Of a stretch of DNA of 64,000 bases, positions 27,395 through 36,402 are shown piece after piece. Source of the DNA: Hazenella coriacea (GTDB taxonomy: Bacteria > Bacillota > Bacilli > Thermoactinomycetales > Thermoactinomycetaceae); the NCBI RefSeq assembly GCF_004341825.1, contig NZ_SMAG01000011.1, forward strand, positions 1-64,000, read 5' to 3'. The number at the start of each line of letters is the position of its first letter. Position 1 is the stretch's first letter. The notes below the pieces were generated by a model. It did no database searches. It saw nothing but the letters and a program-made list of their open reading frames with translations, and was not told the DNA's origin. The translations under genes were made by a program, and so were the position numbers.

Positions 27395-29701
27395 ATGCCT
27401 AAGAAAAAGATGAAAAATCCGACTCGCCAAGAGCAATTGAAGAAAGAGATCGTTTTCGAGTTATATGGGATTGGTATTCTTGCAATATCGTTGATTGCCA
27501 TTGCTAGGTATGGTGCCATAGGGAGAAACTTAACAACCCTATCCCGTTTTGTAGTGGGGACATGGGATTTTATTCTCCCTTTATTAGGGGTTGCTTTATC
27601 TGTCTATGTCATTGTAAAACGGCAATGGCCAAGAAATTGGTCTCCCCGTATGACAGGAGTTGTTCTATTACTACTTACCTTGTTAACTTTTACTCACTAC
27701 CTAACATATCAAGTGATTCATGTTGGGGGTAAGGGAATTTTAGATTCGACTTGGTATATGCTTTTACAAGAACGACAATCTCCTGTTCCATTGGATGTGG
27801 GTGGAGGAATGGTTGGGGCAATCATTTATACACTCCTTCACTTCTTATTTGATGACATTGGTACATTAATTGTATTGGGAGCAATGGTTTTATCAGGGGT
27901 ATTGCTTGTAACCGATTCTTCTTTTCTCAAATTCATTCGCAAATTTCGCAAAGCTTGGGAGCAGAAGAAAAAAGAAGGAAAACAATGGTTGGCTAATTGG
28001 ATTAAGGGTAAAGCAAATCAAAACTCTCAGAAGACTACACGAACTAGCGGAAAAAAAGTCCCATTTCCAAATGTTAGCTTGGATCCGATTGGGGAGCAGC
28101 CAGTGGTTCATGATTTTGAAGAAAAGGCGTATGTACGTTCTTCCCAGACTCAAGGACAGGAGGCGGGGCAGCTCAGTCTTAATATCAAAGGTTCATCCAT
28201 CGTAGATGAGGTCAACAAAGAAAGTCAACCTATGGATCTGGAAGAGTTGTCTTTTCAAACTACTAAGCCTCAAAAAACTCATTATCGTCTGCCTTCGTTT
28301 TCGCTATTAAAGAGACCTAAAAAGCGAAGTGGGAAGGATAAAGAGGATGTCAATACGAACGCAGATTTACTCAAACTAACACTAGATAGTTTTGGTGTAC
28401 AAGCCAAGGTGACAGATATTCATCGTGGTCCAACGGTTACTCGATATGAAATTCAACCTGAAATTGGGGTGAAAGTAAGTCGAATCGTTAGTTTGGCGGA
28501 TGATATTGCACTTGCACTTGCAGCGAGAGATATTCGGATTGAAGCACCGATTCCAGGCAAATCAGCTGTCGGGATTGAAGTTCCCAATGCGGAAGTTTCG
28601 ATGGTAGCTCTTAGAGATGTGATAGAGAGTGAAGCATACCAACAATCATCGGCTAAGTTAAGTATGGCTTTAGGATATGATATTTCTGGGGAACCGATCG
28701 TAGCCAACTTAGCGCAAATGCCTCATTTGTTGGTAGCTGGAGCGACTGGATCAGGGAAAAGTGTTTGTATTAATGGGATTATTACAAGTTTATTATTTAA
28801 AGCAAGCCCCGATGAGGTAAAGTTGATTATGATTGACCCAAAGCGAGTAGAACTGAATATCTATGATGGAATTCCTCATCTACTTACACCTGTAGTTACA
28901 GATCCCCGAAAAGCAGCGATGGCACTAAAAAAAGTAGTTGTAGAGATGGAAAAGCGTTATGAGAACTTTGCCAAATATGGAGCAAGGGATATTGAACGAT
29001 ATAATCAAATGGCTGCTGAATCAGATGAACTCACTGCTTATCCTTATATTGTGGTGATTGTTGATGAATTAGCAGATTTGATGATGGTAGCTCCTTCTGA
29101 TGTGGAGGATGCGATTTGTCGGCTGGCACAAATGGCGCGTGCTGCGGGAATACATCTAATCATCGCCACACAACGTCCTTCTGTCGATGTCATTACTGGG
29201 TTAATTAAAGCGAATATTCCATCGAGAATCGCTTTTGCTGTCTCTTCCCAAGCAGATTCACGAACCGTTCTCGGTATGGGAGGAGCGAATAAGCTACTAG
29301 GTAAAGGGGATATGTTATATTTTCCTATTGGAGCTTCGAAGCCGGTTCGAGTTCAGGGCGCTTTTCTTTCTGATGAAGAAGTGGAGTCGATTGTTAATTT
29401 TGTTAAAAATCAGCAGAAACCAGAATACAACGAAGAATTGATCCCATCTGCAGTGGATCACAGCCGGAGAGAGGAGTTTCAGGATGAACTCTATCCTCAA
29501 GCTGTACAGCTTGTACTAGAAGCGAAAACAGCTTCAGTCTCTTTGATTCAACGCCGATTAAGGGTTGGGTATACACGGGCTGCTCGTTTAATTGATATGA
29601 TGGAAAACAATGGTATCGTGGGTCCGCATGAAGGTAGTAAACCACGAGAGGTATTAGTGACTATGGAACAATTTGCAGAAAATAAAAGAGTAGCCAAATA
29701 G
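27395..29701 (+). CDS. spoIIIE: DNA translocase SpoIIIE/FtsK
   Basis: A 768-aa septal DNA pump. It has four N-terminal membrane helices (~25-180), a charged linker (~190-310), an alpha/beta motor domain with Walker A GATGSGKS (449-456) and Walker B VVIVDELADLMM, and a C-terminal winged-helix gamma domain (LIQRRLRVGYTRAARLIDMME) that reads SRS/KOPS sites. The ATG at 27395 with AAGGTGG upstream gives the family start MPKKK. It moves the chromosome into the forespore. Confidence 0.95.
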   Translation: MPKKKMKNPTRQEQLKKEIVFELYGIGILAISLIAIARYGAIGRNLTTLSRFVVGTWDFILPLLGVALSVYVIVKRQWPRNWSPRMTGVVLLLLTLLTFTHYLTYQVIHVGGKGILDSTWYMLLQERQSPVPLDVGGGMVGAIIYTLLHFLFDDIGTLIVLGAMVLSGVLLVTDSSFLKFIRKFRKAWEQKKKEGKQWLANWIKGKANQNSQKTTRTSGKKVPFPNVSLDPIGEQPVVHDFEEKAYVRSSQTQGQEAGQLSLNIKGSSIVDEVNKESQPMDLEELSFQTTKPQKTHYRLPSFSLLKRPKKRSGKDKEDVNTNADLLKLTLDSFGVQAKVTDIHRGPTVTRYEIQPEIGVKVSRIVSLADDIALALAARDIRIEAPIPGKSAVGIEVPNAEVSMVALRDVIESEAYQQSSAKLSMALGYDISGEPIVANLAQMPHLLVAGATGSGKSVCINGIITSLLFKASPDEVKLIMIDPKRVELNIYDGIPHLLTPVVTDPRKAAMALKKVVVEMEKRYENFAKYGARDIERYNQMAAESDELTAYPYIVVIVDELADLMMVAPSDVEDAICRLAQMARAAGIHLIIATQRPSVDVITGLIKANIPSRIAFAVSSQADSRTVLGMGGANKLLGKGDMLYFPIGASKPVRVQGAFLSDEEVESIVNFVKNQQKPEYNEELIPSAVDHSRREEFQDELYPQAVQLVLEAKTASVSLIQRRLRVGYTRAARLIDMMENNGIVGPHEGSKPREVLVTMEQFAENKRVAK

Positions 29702-29710
29702 AATAACAAA

Positions 29711-29755
29711 TGGTATAACAATAAAGGGGTAATCATTGCAATTATGGTATAACAA
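29711..29755 (+). repeat. Direct repeat TGGTATAACAA upstream of nupN
   Basis: Two identical 11-mers at 29711-29721 and 29745-29755 in the spoIIIE-nupN gap. The second also forms the left arm of the hairpin 29744-29803. They could be regulator half-sites or part of a leader. Confidence 0.5.
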
Positions 29756-29868
29756 CCTTCTAATTGGACAGATATGGGTTTAAACCTCGTTAGTTGTTAC
29801 CATGGATTGCTTTATTTACCACTTAGGTGCTCTTATACATATTTTAAATTTAGATATGTTCCTAAGTG
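29744..29868 (+). promoter_or_regulatory. Structured region upstream of the nup operon
   Basis: Two adjacent foldable modules. The first pairs ATGG..TAACAAC (29744-29756) with GTTGTTACCAT (29793-29803) around an inner GGTTTAAACC palindrome. The second pairs CACTTAGG (29820-29827) with CCTAAGTG (29861-29868) around ACATAT/ATATGT (29837-29842, 29854-29859). No T tract follows. Possibly a cis-regulatory RNA; no known riboswitch consensus was recognised. Confidence 0.45.
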
Positions 29869-29917
29869 TATTTGATCCCCGAAAATATACCAGTTATCAT
29901 CAAGGGGAGGAAGAGCT

Positions 29918-30952
29918 GTGAAAAAAAGGTCTTGGCTCGCATTGTTGCTTTCTGCGATCCTTGTTTTGGCTGTCGGTTGTGGTGGTCAAGATCAAGGGAG
30001 TACAGATCAAGGCAGTGGATTTAAAGTAGGTATGGTTACGGACACAGGTGGACTAAATGATGAATCATTCAACCAAACCGCTTGGGAAGGAATCAAAAAA
30101 ACCGAGAAGGATTTGGGAGCTAATATTAAAGCACTAGAATCTAAACGCGATGAAGATTATGTACCAAACTTAACCAAATTTGCACGTGAACCACGTGATA
30201 TTACTTGGGCAGTCGGATTCAAATTTGAAAAATCAATTCCTGAGGTTGCTAAGCAGTTCCCCAACGCAAAATTCGGAATTGTTGATACGAATCTAGGAGG
30301 AGACATTCCTGCAAACGTAACTGCGGTTACTTTTAAAGAGCATGAAGGCTCTTTCTTAATGGGGGTAATTGCTGGTCTAACCACAAAATCAGACAAAGTA
30401 GGATTTATTGGTGGAATTAGTTCCCCGTTGATCTCCAAATTTGAATCAGGCTTTAAAGCTGGTGTACATGCAGCAAACCCAAAAGCAACGGTTCAAGTCG
30501 CTTATGCTGAAAGCTTTACCGATGCAACCAAAGGTCGTTCTTTAGCACAAAACATGTATAACGGTGGCGCTGACGTCATTTTCCATGCTTCTGGTGGTGT
30601 GGGTAAAGGATTGTTTGATGAAGTTAAAACTCGTAAAAAAGGTGAATTCTGGGCGATTGGTGTAGATATGGACCAATCAAACCTTGCACCTGATCATACA
30701 TTAAGTTCTATGATTAAAAGGGTAGATGTAGCTGTATTTGAAGTAACGAAAGAATTAAAAGAAGGAAAACTTCAACCTGGTAAACAAATCGAGCTTGGCT
30801 TGAAAGAAGAAAGTGTAGGGATTGCTGAAAATACCAATAAGCATGTAAGTGAAGATGTATTGAAAAAGGTTGAAGAGTTTAAGCAAAAAATCGTTAGCGG
30901 TGAAATCAACGTTCCACAAACAGAGGAAGAATATAAACAGTTTGCAAAATAA
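29918..30952 (+). CDS. nupN: Nucleoside-binding lipoprotein, BMP/PnrA family (NupN-like)
   Basis: A 344-aa receptor. Its signal peptide ends in lipobox LAVG-C (Cys21), followed by a Gly/Ser/Gln-rich tether and the BMP fold starting KVGMVTDTGGLNDESFNQTAWEG. It should bind purine nucleosides outside the membrane for the ABC importer encoded downstream. It starts with GTG after GGGGAGGAAGAG. A strong terminator follows, so receptor mRNA probably exceeds transporter mRNA. A close paralogue lies at 35085. Confidence 0.9.
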   Translation: MKKRSWLALLLSAILVLAVGCGGQDQGSTDQGSGFKVGMVTDTGGLNDESFNQTAWEGIKKTEKDLGANIKALESKRDEDYVPNLTKFAREPRDITWAVGFKFEKSIPEVAKQFPNAKFGIVDTNLGGDIPANVTAVTFKEHEGSFLMGVIAGLTTKSDKVGFIGGISSPLISKFESGFKAGVHAANPKATVQVAYAESFTDATKGRSLAQNMYNGGADVIFHASGGVGKGLFDEVKTRKKGEFWAIGVDMDQSNLAPDHTLSSMIKRVDVAVFEVTKELKEGKLQPGKQIELGLKEESVGIAENTNKHVSEDVLKKVEEFKQKIVSGEINVPQTEEEYKQFAK

Positions 30953-30972
30953 TTCCATGTTTCATGCTGTAG

Positions 30973-31000
30973 GGCTAGCAAATCCCGCTAGCCTTTTTTT
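30973..31000 (+). terminator. Terminator between nupN and nupO
   Basis: GGCTAGC/GCTAGCC 7-bp stem, 7-base loop and seven T. It separates the receptor gene from the transporter genes, so the latter need readthrough or their own promoter. Confidence 0.9.
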
Positions 31001-31212
31001 GTCAAATTTGATGTTGTTTCCTACTAATAGCTAAACTGACCCAATTCCTTCGATTGACTCAATTTCTTCTCTTTGTGTTCTCATATTCCCATAGTAAAAT
31101 CATTCTATGTCTGATCAAGTTGCTATATGTTATACCGATTTGAATAATCAATAATCCTTTCACATTCCCAGCAACATCTTGGTAAATGATAAATAAATAA
31201 GGGGGGAGATCA

Positions 31213-32733
31213 GTGAACGTTGTTGAAATGAGAGGGATCACCAAGCGATTCCCTGGTATTGTAGCCAATGACAACATCAATCTGACTGTAAAACAAGGTG
31301 AAATCCATGCATTGCTCGGTGAAAACGGAGCAGGGAAGTCAACATTAATGAACATTTTGTTTGGTTTATACCAGCCAGATGAAGGTGAAATTCTGATCAA
31401 GGAAAAACCAGTAACCATTACTGGACCAACGATGGCTAACCAATTGGGTATTGGTATGGTGCATCAACATTTTATGTTAGTTCAACCGTTTACTGTGACG
31501 GAAAATATCATCCTTGGTGATGAGCGTAGTAAGAGTGGATTAGTTAACTATAAAAAAGCTGAACAACAGATTCAAGAGTTATCAGATCGGTATGGCTTAA
31601 AAGTAGATCCTAAGGCGAAAGTCTCTGACATTTCAGTAGGGATGCAACAACGGGTAGAGATTTTGAAAACGCTCTATCGAGGAGCGGATACCTTAATCTT
31701 TGATGAACCGACAGCTGTTTTAACTCCACAAGAGATTGAGGAATTGACGACCATTATGCGGACATTGGTCAAAGAAGGAAAAACGATTATTTTTATTACA
31801 CATAAGTTAAAAGAAATTATGAGTACGGCAGATCTATGTACTGTGATCCGGCGTGGTAAAGTCATTGAAACGGTAAAGATATCGGAGACTGATGAAAAGA
31901 AATTAGCAGCTCTTATGGTGGGGCGGGAAGTTGAGTTTACCGTTGAAAAGAAAGAGTCCGAGCCTAAAGAAGCTGTTCTCAGTATCAAAGATCTCTATGT
32001 GGAAGATACTCGAGGATTAGATGCTGTGAAAGGACTTAATCTTGAGGTTCGTGCAGGTGAAATTGTTGGGATTGCTGGTGTTGATGGGAATGGACAGTCT
32101 GAGCTGATTGAGGCGATTACAGGTCTTCGAAAGGTGAAGTCTGGTCAGATCCAGTTGAAAAACCGTGATATTACCAACCTCAGACCCAGAAAAGCAACTG
32201 AAGCAGGGTTAGGTCATATTCCAGAGGATCGACATAAACGTGGGTTAGTTCTCGACTTTAGTGTGAGTGAAAATATGGTTTTACAAACTTATTATCGCAG
32301 TCCTTTTTCTGAAGGCTTAAAGTTACAATTTGATGAGATGGAAAGATATAGTGACCGATTAATTCAAGAGTTTGATGTTCGTACTCCAAGTAAGGATACC
32401 CTTGCCCGATCTTTATCAGGAGGAAATCAACAAAAGGTGATCATTGCACGTGAAGTGGATCGTGATCCGGATCTATTGATTGCCGCTCAACCTACCCGTG
32501 GTTTGGATGTTGGGGCAATTGAATTTATTCATCGTCGATTGATTGACCAACGAGACAAAGGAAAAGCGGTATTGTTAGTCTCCTTGGAGTTGGATGAAAT
32601 TTTAAATGTGAGTGACCGTGTTGCTGTCATCAATGGAGGCCGAATTGTGGGATGGGTTGACCCAAAAGAAGTTACACAAGAAGAGCTTGGATTATTGATG
32701 GCAGGTAGAACGATTCAAAAGGAGGCGAGGTAA
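31213..32733 (+). CDS. nupO: Nucleoside ABC transporter ATP-binding protein (NupO-like)
   Basis: A 506-aa protein with two ABC domains. Domain 1 has GENGAGKST, signature ISVGMQQRVEIL and Walker B TLIFDEPTAVLT. Domain 2 has the degenerate Walker A GVDGNGQSEL, signature LSGGNQQKVIIAREV and LLIAAQPTRGLD with Gln for the catalytic Glu, a pattern usual in the RbsA/YufO branch. It energises uptake with NupP and NupQ. GTG start after AAGGGGGGAG. Confidence 0.92.
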   Translation: MNVVEMRGITKRFPGIVANDNINLTVKQGEIHALLGENGAGKSTLMNILFGLYQPDEGEILIKEKPVTITGPTMANQLGIGMVHQHFMLVQPFTVTENIILGDERSKSGLVNYKKAEQQIQELSDRYGLKVDPKAKVSDISVGMQQRVEILKTLYRGADTLIFDEPTAVLTPQEIEELTTIMRTLVKEGKTIIFITHKLKEIMSTADLCTVIRRGKVIETVKISETDEKKLAALMVGREVEFTVEKKESEPKEAVLSIKDLYVEDTRGLDAVKGLNLEVRAGEIVGIAGVDGNGQSELIEAITGLRKVKSGQIQLKNRDITNLRPRKATEAGLGHIPEDRHKRGLVLDFSVSENMVLQTYYRSPFSEGLKLQFDEMERYSDRLIQEFDVRTPSKDTLARSLSGGNQQKVIIAREVDRDPDLLIAAQPTRGLDVGAIEFIHRRLIDQRDKGKAVLLVSLELDEILNVSDRVAVINGGRIVGWVDPKEVTQEELGLLMAGRTIQKEAR

Positions 32734-32735
32734 AC

Positions 32736-33818
32736 ATGTCACAGTTGCTTGCTAAGTTAAACAAGAGCTCCACGTTCCTCGCTGCACTAATCTCTATTTT
32801 ACTTGGGATTTTAGTTGGAGCTATCATGATGCTAGTCGCTGGTTACGACCCTGTTTTAGCTTATAAAGCGTTATTTACTAATGCATTGGTTAAACCCTAC
32901 GATTTGGCAGAAACCATTCGAACAATTAGTCCATTACTGTTTACAGGATTAGCAGTGGCGTTGGCCTTTCGGACGGGCTTATTTAACATTGGGGTAGAAG
33001 GACAATTTATTGTTGGTCAAGTTTTTGCCTATATGGGTGTGATCGGGGCAGAAGCACTCGGTTTACCTGGATTTGTACAAGCAATCTTTGGGATTCTTGC
33101 TGGGGGATTGGCTGGAGCTGTCTGGGGATTTGTGCCCGGATTTTTAAAAGCTGTACGTGGAGTTCATGAGGTTATTATCTGTATCATGATGAACTTTATC
33201 GCCCTCTATTTATCTAATGTACTTGTTCGAACAAAACTATCTTCAGGAGCTGACTCGACTCCAGTCATTTCTGATGATGCTTGGATTCGTTTTGATTTTA
33301 TCACGCAGATGTTTGAGGGCGCGCGAATTCATTTAGGAATTGTTCTGGCTTTGTTAACGGCATTTTTTATGTATTTCTTATTATGGAAAACAAAATCTGG
33401 TTACGAAATGCGGGCTGTAGGTTACAATCCTTCTGCTTCTGAATATGCAGGGATGAGTGTAAAACGAAGCATGATCTCCTCTATGATGATCAGTGGGTCT
33501 TTTGCTGGATTAGCTGGTGCAACTGAATTGTTGGGGACTTCTGGTTATGTGTCGATTCAAGCCGCTTTTACTGGAATTGGCTTTGATGGAATTGCCGTTG
33601 CTTTGTTGGGTGCAAATACACCTGTAGGTGTCATTCTATCTTCGATCCTCTTTGGTGTTCTCACTTATGGAGGAGGCAATATGCAGTTTGAAGCAGGTGT
33701 TCCTTTCGAAGTGATTCGTGTCGTGTTTGCAGCAATTATTTTCTTTGTTGCAGCGAAAATAACACAACCTCTGTTTAACCTTTTGAAAAAGAAAAAGGGG
33801 GTAAATAAAGGTGCTTGA
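32736..33818 (+). CDS. nupP: Nucleoside ABC transporter permease (NupP-like)
   Basis: A 360-aa membrane protein of the BPD_transp_2 family with about 9-10 helices. The conserved ALAFRTGLFNIGVEGQF motif and the KSGYEMRAVGYNPSASEYAGM coupling loop are visible. It starts 2 bases after nupO and overlaps nupQ by 8 bases. Confidence 0.92.
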   Translation: MSQLLAKLNKSSTFLAALISILLGILVGAIMMLVAGYDPVLAYKALFTNALVKPYDLAETIRTISPLLFTGLAVALAFRTGLFNIGVEGQFIVGQVFAYMGVIGAEALGLPGFVQAIFGILAGGLAGAVWGFVPGFLKAVRGVHEVIICIMMNFIALYLSNVLVRTKLSSGADSTPVISDDAWIRFDFITQMFEGARIHLGIVLALLTAFFMYFLLWKTKSGYEMRAVGYNPSASEYAGMSVKRSMISSMMISGSFAGLAGATELLGTSGYVSIQAAFTGIGFDGIAVALLGANTPVGVILSSILFGVLTYGGGNMQFEAGVPFEVIRVVFAAIIFFVAAKITQPLFNLLKKKKGVNKGA

Positions 33819-34746
33819 TACATTAACAAATATTTTACTGACAACGGTACTTTATGCTACCCCTCTGATTCTAGCAGGAATGGGAGGATTATTTTCTGAA
33901 CGATCCGGGGTTGTAAACATTGGATTGGAAGGATTAATGACGATTGGTGCTTTTACAGCTGCAGTGGTTGCTTTAGAAACTGGTAATCCGTGGTATGGTT
34001 TAATCGCAGCAATCGTGGCAGGAATTATTTTATCTCTTCCTCATGCCATCGCATCTGTGACCTTTAAGGCGGATCAAGTAGTAAGTGGTGTTGCGATCAA
34101 CTTTTTGGCGTTAGGTTTAGCCATGTATTTAGTAAAAGATATATATGATGGTGCAGGTCAAACGCCAGTTGTACAACAGACATTACAAAAAGTAGCGATT
34201 CCGTTTCTAAGTGAGATTCCTGTAATTGGTCCTTCGCTATTTCATGCATTGCCTACGACTTATATTGCCATTGCTGTTGTGTTTATCAGTTATTTTGTGT
34301 TGTATCGGACTACATTTGGGATGCGCCTACGGGCAGTGGGTGAACATCCACATGCAGCAGAAACGGCTGGAATCAGTGTAGTCGGGATGAGATATATAGC
34401 GGTAATGATCAGTGGGGCTTTAGCAGCGATTGGTGGAGCAGGTCTCTCCATCGCGATTGGTAGTGAGTTTAATCAGACGACAGTAGCTGGACAAGGATTT
34501 ATCGCACTAGCAGCCTTGATTTTTGGTAAGTGGAAGCCCTTTGGGGTATTGGGAGCAGCCAGCTTCTTTGGCTTTGCTGTGGCACTTGCATTAATCGGGC
34601 AATTGTATGGATTTACGAATTATGTACCAAGTGAAGTTCTCAGTATGACCCCTTATGTACTTACCATTTTGGCTTTGGCTGGTTTTGTTGGTAGAGCCGA
34701 GGCACCTGCAGCAGTAGGAAAGCCATATGAAAAAGGAAGTCGTTAA
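33811..34746 (+). CDS. nupQ: Nucleoside ABC transporter permease (NupQ-like)
   Basis: A 311-aa BPD_transp_2 permease, the partner of NupP. It has GLFSERSGVVNIGLEGLM at the N-terminus and the coupling loop TTFGMRLRAVGEHPHAAETAGI. GTG start 9 bases after AAAGGGGG inside the end of nupP. Followed by a terminator. Confidence 0.92.
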   Translation: MLDTLTNILLTTVLYATPLILAGMGGLFSERSGVVNIGLEGLMTIGAFTAAVVALETGNPWYGLIAAIVAGIILSLPHAIASVTFKADQVVSGVAINFLALGLAMYLVKDIYDGAGQTPVVQQTLQKVAIPFLSEIPVIGPSLFHALPTTYIAIAVVFISYFVLYRTTFGMRLRAVGEHPHAAETAGISVVGMRYIAVMISGALAAIGGAGLSIAIGSEFNQTTVAGQGFIALAALIFGKWKPFGVLGAASFFGFAVALALIGQLYGFTNYVPSEVLSMTPYVLTILALAGFVGRAEAPAAVGKPYEKGSR

Positions 34747-34753
34747 AAAAAGT

Positions 34754-34787
34754 CAGCATCTAACCATTTGGGTTGGATGCTGTTTTT
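34754..34787 (+). terminator. nup operon terminator
   Basis: CAGCATC..AACC stem paired with GGTT..GATGCTG (one wobble), 5-base loop, TTTTT. Confidence 0.9.
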
Positions 34788-35084
34788 AATGACACCCAGA
34801 AAAGAAGTTGTGGTAGAAAAATCGATACATCTTATCATATTTCTTAAAAAGGAGAATTGGTACAGGCATTTTGACTAAATCGAGCATGTTACATAAAATC
34901 GTGCCATTGCCTTATTTGAATGATGTCTAAGCCTGTTTTTGACGAACTGACCGAAACTAGGTCATGACACGTGGATGAAGAGAATATCTAACAATCTCTA
35001 AATAGTAAAAGGATGTTTAATGCCAGAGTGGTCGAAGTTTTTTTGGAGATAATAAGAAAACCTAATAATTAAGGAGGTTTTCTT
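34788..35084 (+). other. Gap before the second receptor gene
   Basis: No gene seen. It should hold the promoter for the second BMP lipoprotein. A weak long-range pairing ACAGGC (34862-34867) / GCCTGT (34931-34936) followed by TTTTT may be an early terminator or attenuator; not certain. Confidence 0.35.
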
Positions 35085-36131
35085 ATGTCGAAGAGAATCA
35101 TAGGGATGATTCTATCCGTTGTCATTCTAATTATGGTGGGATGTAATAACATGAATCAACCCAAGACTGGCGGTGGTGCAGGTGCCAAAAAGCAAGATCA
35201 GTTATCAGCGGGTTTGGTTACGGATACAGGTGGCTTGAATGATGAGTCATTTAACCAAATTTCCTGGGCTGGTCTTACACGGGCCCAAAAAGAGTTGGGT
35301 GCAGATATCAAAGCATTGGAGTCTAAGCGTGATGAAGATTATGTACCCAATCTAACCAAATTTGCTCGTGAAAAACGAGATATTATTTGGGCAATTGGTT
35401 TTAAATTTGAAAAAGCTTTACCACAAGTAGCTAAACAATTTAGTAATGTCAAATTTGGCATCGTTGATAGCAATCTTGGTGGCAACATCCCTCCAAATGT
35501 AACTGCGATTACTTTTAAAGAAGAAGAAGGCTCATTCTTAATGGGTGTTATTGCTGGCATGATGTCAAAAACAAATAAAGTAGGATTTATCGGTGGCATT
35601 AGTTCTCCACTTATCAAGAAGTTTGAGGTGGGTTATACCGCGGGAGTACGAGCTGCCAATCCTAAGGCAACTGTAAAAGTGGCCTATGCGGAAAGCTTCT
35701 CTGATGCTACGAAAGGACGCTCTCTCGCACAAAATATGTACAACCATGGAGTCGATATTATTTTCCATGCTTCAGGTGGAGTGGGGAAAGGTCTCTTTGA
35801 TGAAGTGAAAACTCGTGAAAAGGGTAAATACTGGGCGATTGGTGTTGATATGGATCAATCATCCCTAGCGCCTGATCACACTCTTAGTTCCATGATCAAA
35901 CGAGTTGACCAAGCTGTTTTTGATGTGATTCAAAAAGTGAAAAATAATGAACTTAAAATGGGACAGGAACTTTTGTATGGATTGAAAGAGGAAGGGGTTA
36001 ACTATGCTCCCAATACCCAAAAACATGTGCCTGCAGATATCCTGAAAAAAGTAGATGAATACAAACAAAAAATTGTCTCTGGGGAAATTAAAGTTCCAAA
36101 AACAGGAGCGGAGCTAGCTTCATTTAAATAG
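35085..36131 (+). CDS. Second BMP/PnrA-family nucleoside-binding lipoprotein
   Basis: A 348-aa paralogue of the NupN-like receptor at 29918. The signal peptide ends in IMVG-C (lipobox), then a Gly/Lys tether and the BMP fold (LVTDTGGLNDESFNQISW). The mature parts share long identical stretches such as ALESKRDEDYVPNLTKFARE. No transporter genes are attached, so it presumably feeds the NupOPQ permease with different affinity or specificity. AAGGAGG precedes the ATG. Own terminator follows. Confidence 0.9.
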   Translation: MSKRIIGMILSVVILIMVGCNNMNQPKTGGGAGAKKQDQLSAGLVTDTGGLNDESFNQISWAGLTRAQKELGADIKALESKRDEDYVPNLTKFAREKRDIIWAIGFKFEKALPQVAKQFSNVKFGIVDSNLGGNIPPNVTAITFKEEEGSFLMGVIAGMMSKTNKVGFIGGISSPLIKKFEVGYTAGVRAANPKATVKVAYAESFSDATKGRSLAQNMYNHGVDIIFHASGGVGKGLFDEVKTREKGKYWAIGVDMDQSSLAPDHTLSSMIKRVDQAVFDVIQKVKNNELKMGQELLYGLKEEGVNYAPNTQKHVPADILKKVDEYKQKIVSGEIKVPKTGAELASFK

Positions 36132-36140
36132 TACGTATGA

Positions 36141-36173
36141 AAGAGTCGAGGATATCTTCCTAGACTCTTTTTT
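36141..36173 (+). terminator. Terminator after second BMP lipoprotein
   Basis: AAGAGTC..AGGA pairs with TCCT..GACTCTT, followed by a run of T. Confidence 0.9.
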
Positions 36174-36402
36174 TATTTGATTTCATTTGCTCTAACTAGT
36201 ATTTTTTCGCAATTATCCTCAATCATCCGCAATTACAATAGATAAAATATTTTTACAATTCATTCGTTATTATGAATTTGCTCCTCCGTGAATAGTAGAT
36301 CAATTCTTTAGAGATGATAAAGATAACTTAACAATGAAAGGAGAGCTAAAGAGAAAAACAGATGTAGGTATAAACGAAATAAAAAATAAGGAGTCGGTTA
36401 AA

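Noticed and set aside
29702-29917. Purine riboswitch upstream of nupN
   Set aside because: The region is structured, but the conserved junction and loop bases of purine riboswitches could not be placed.
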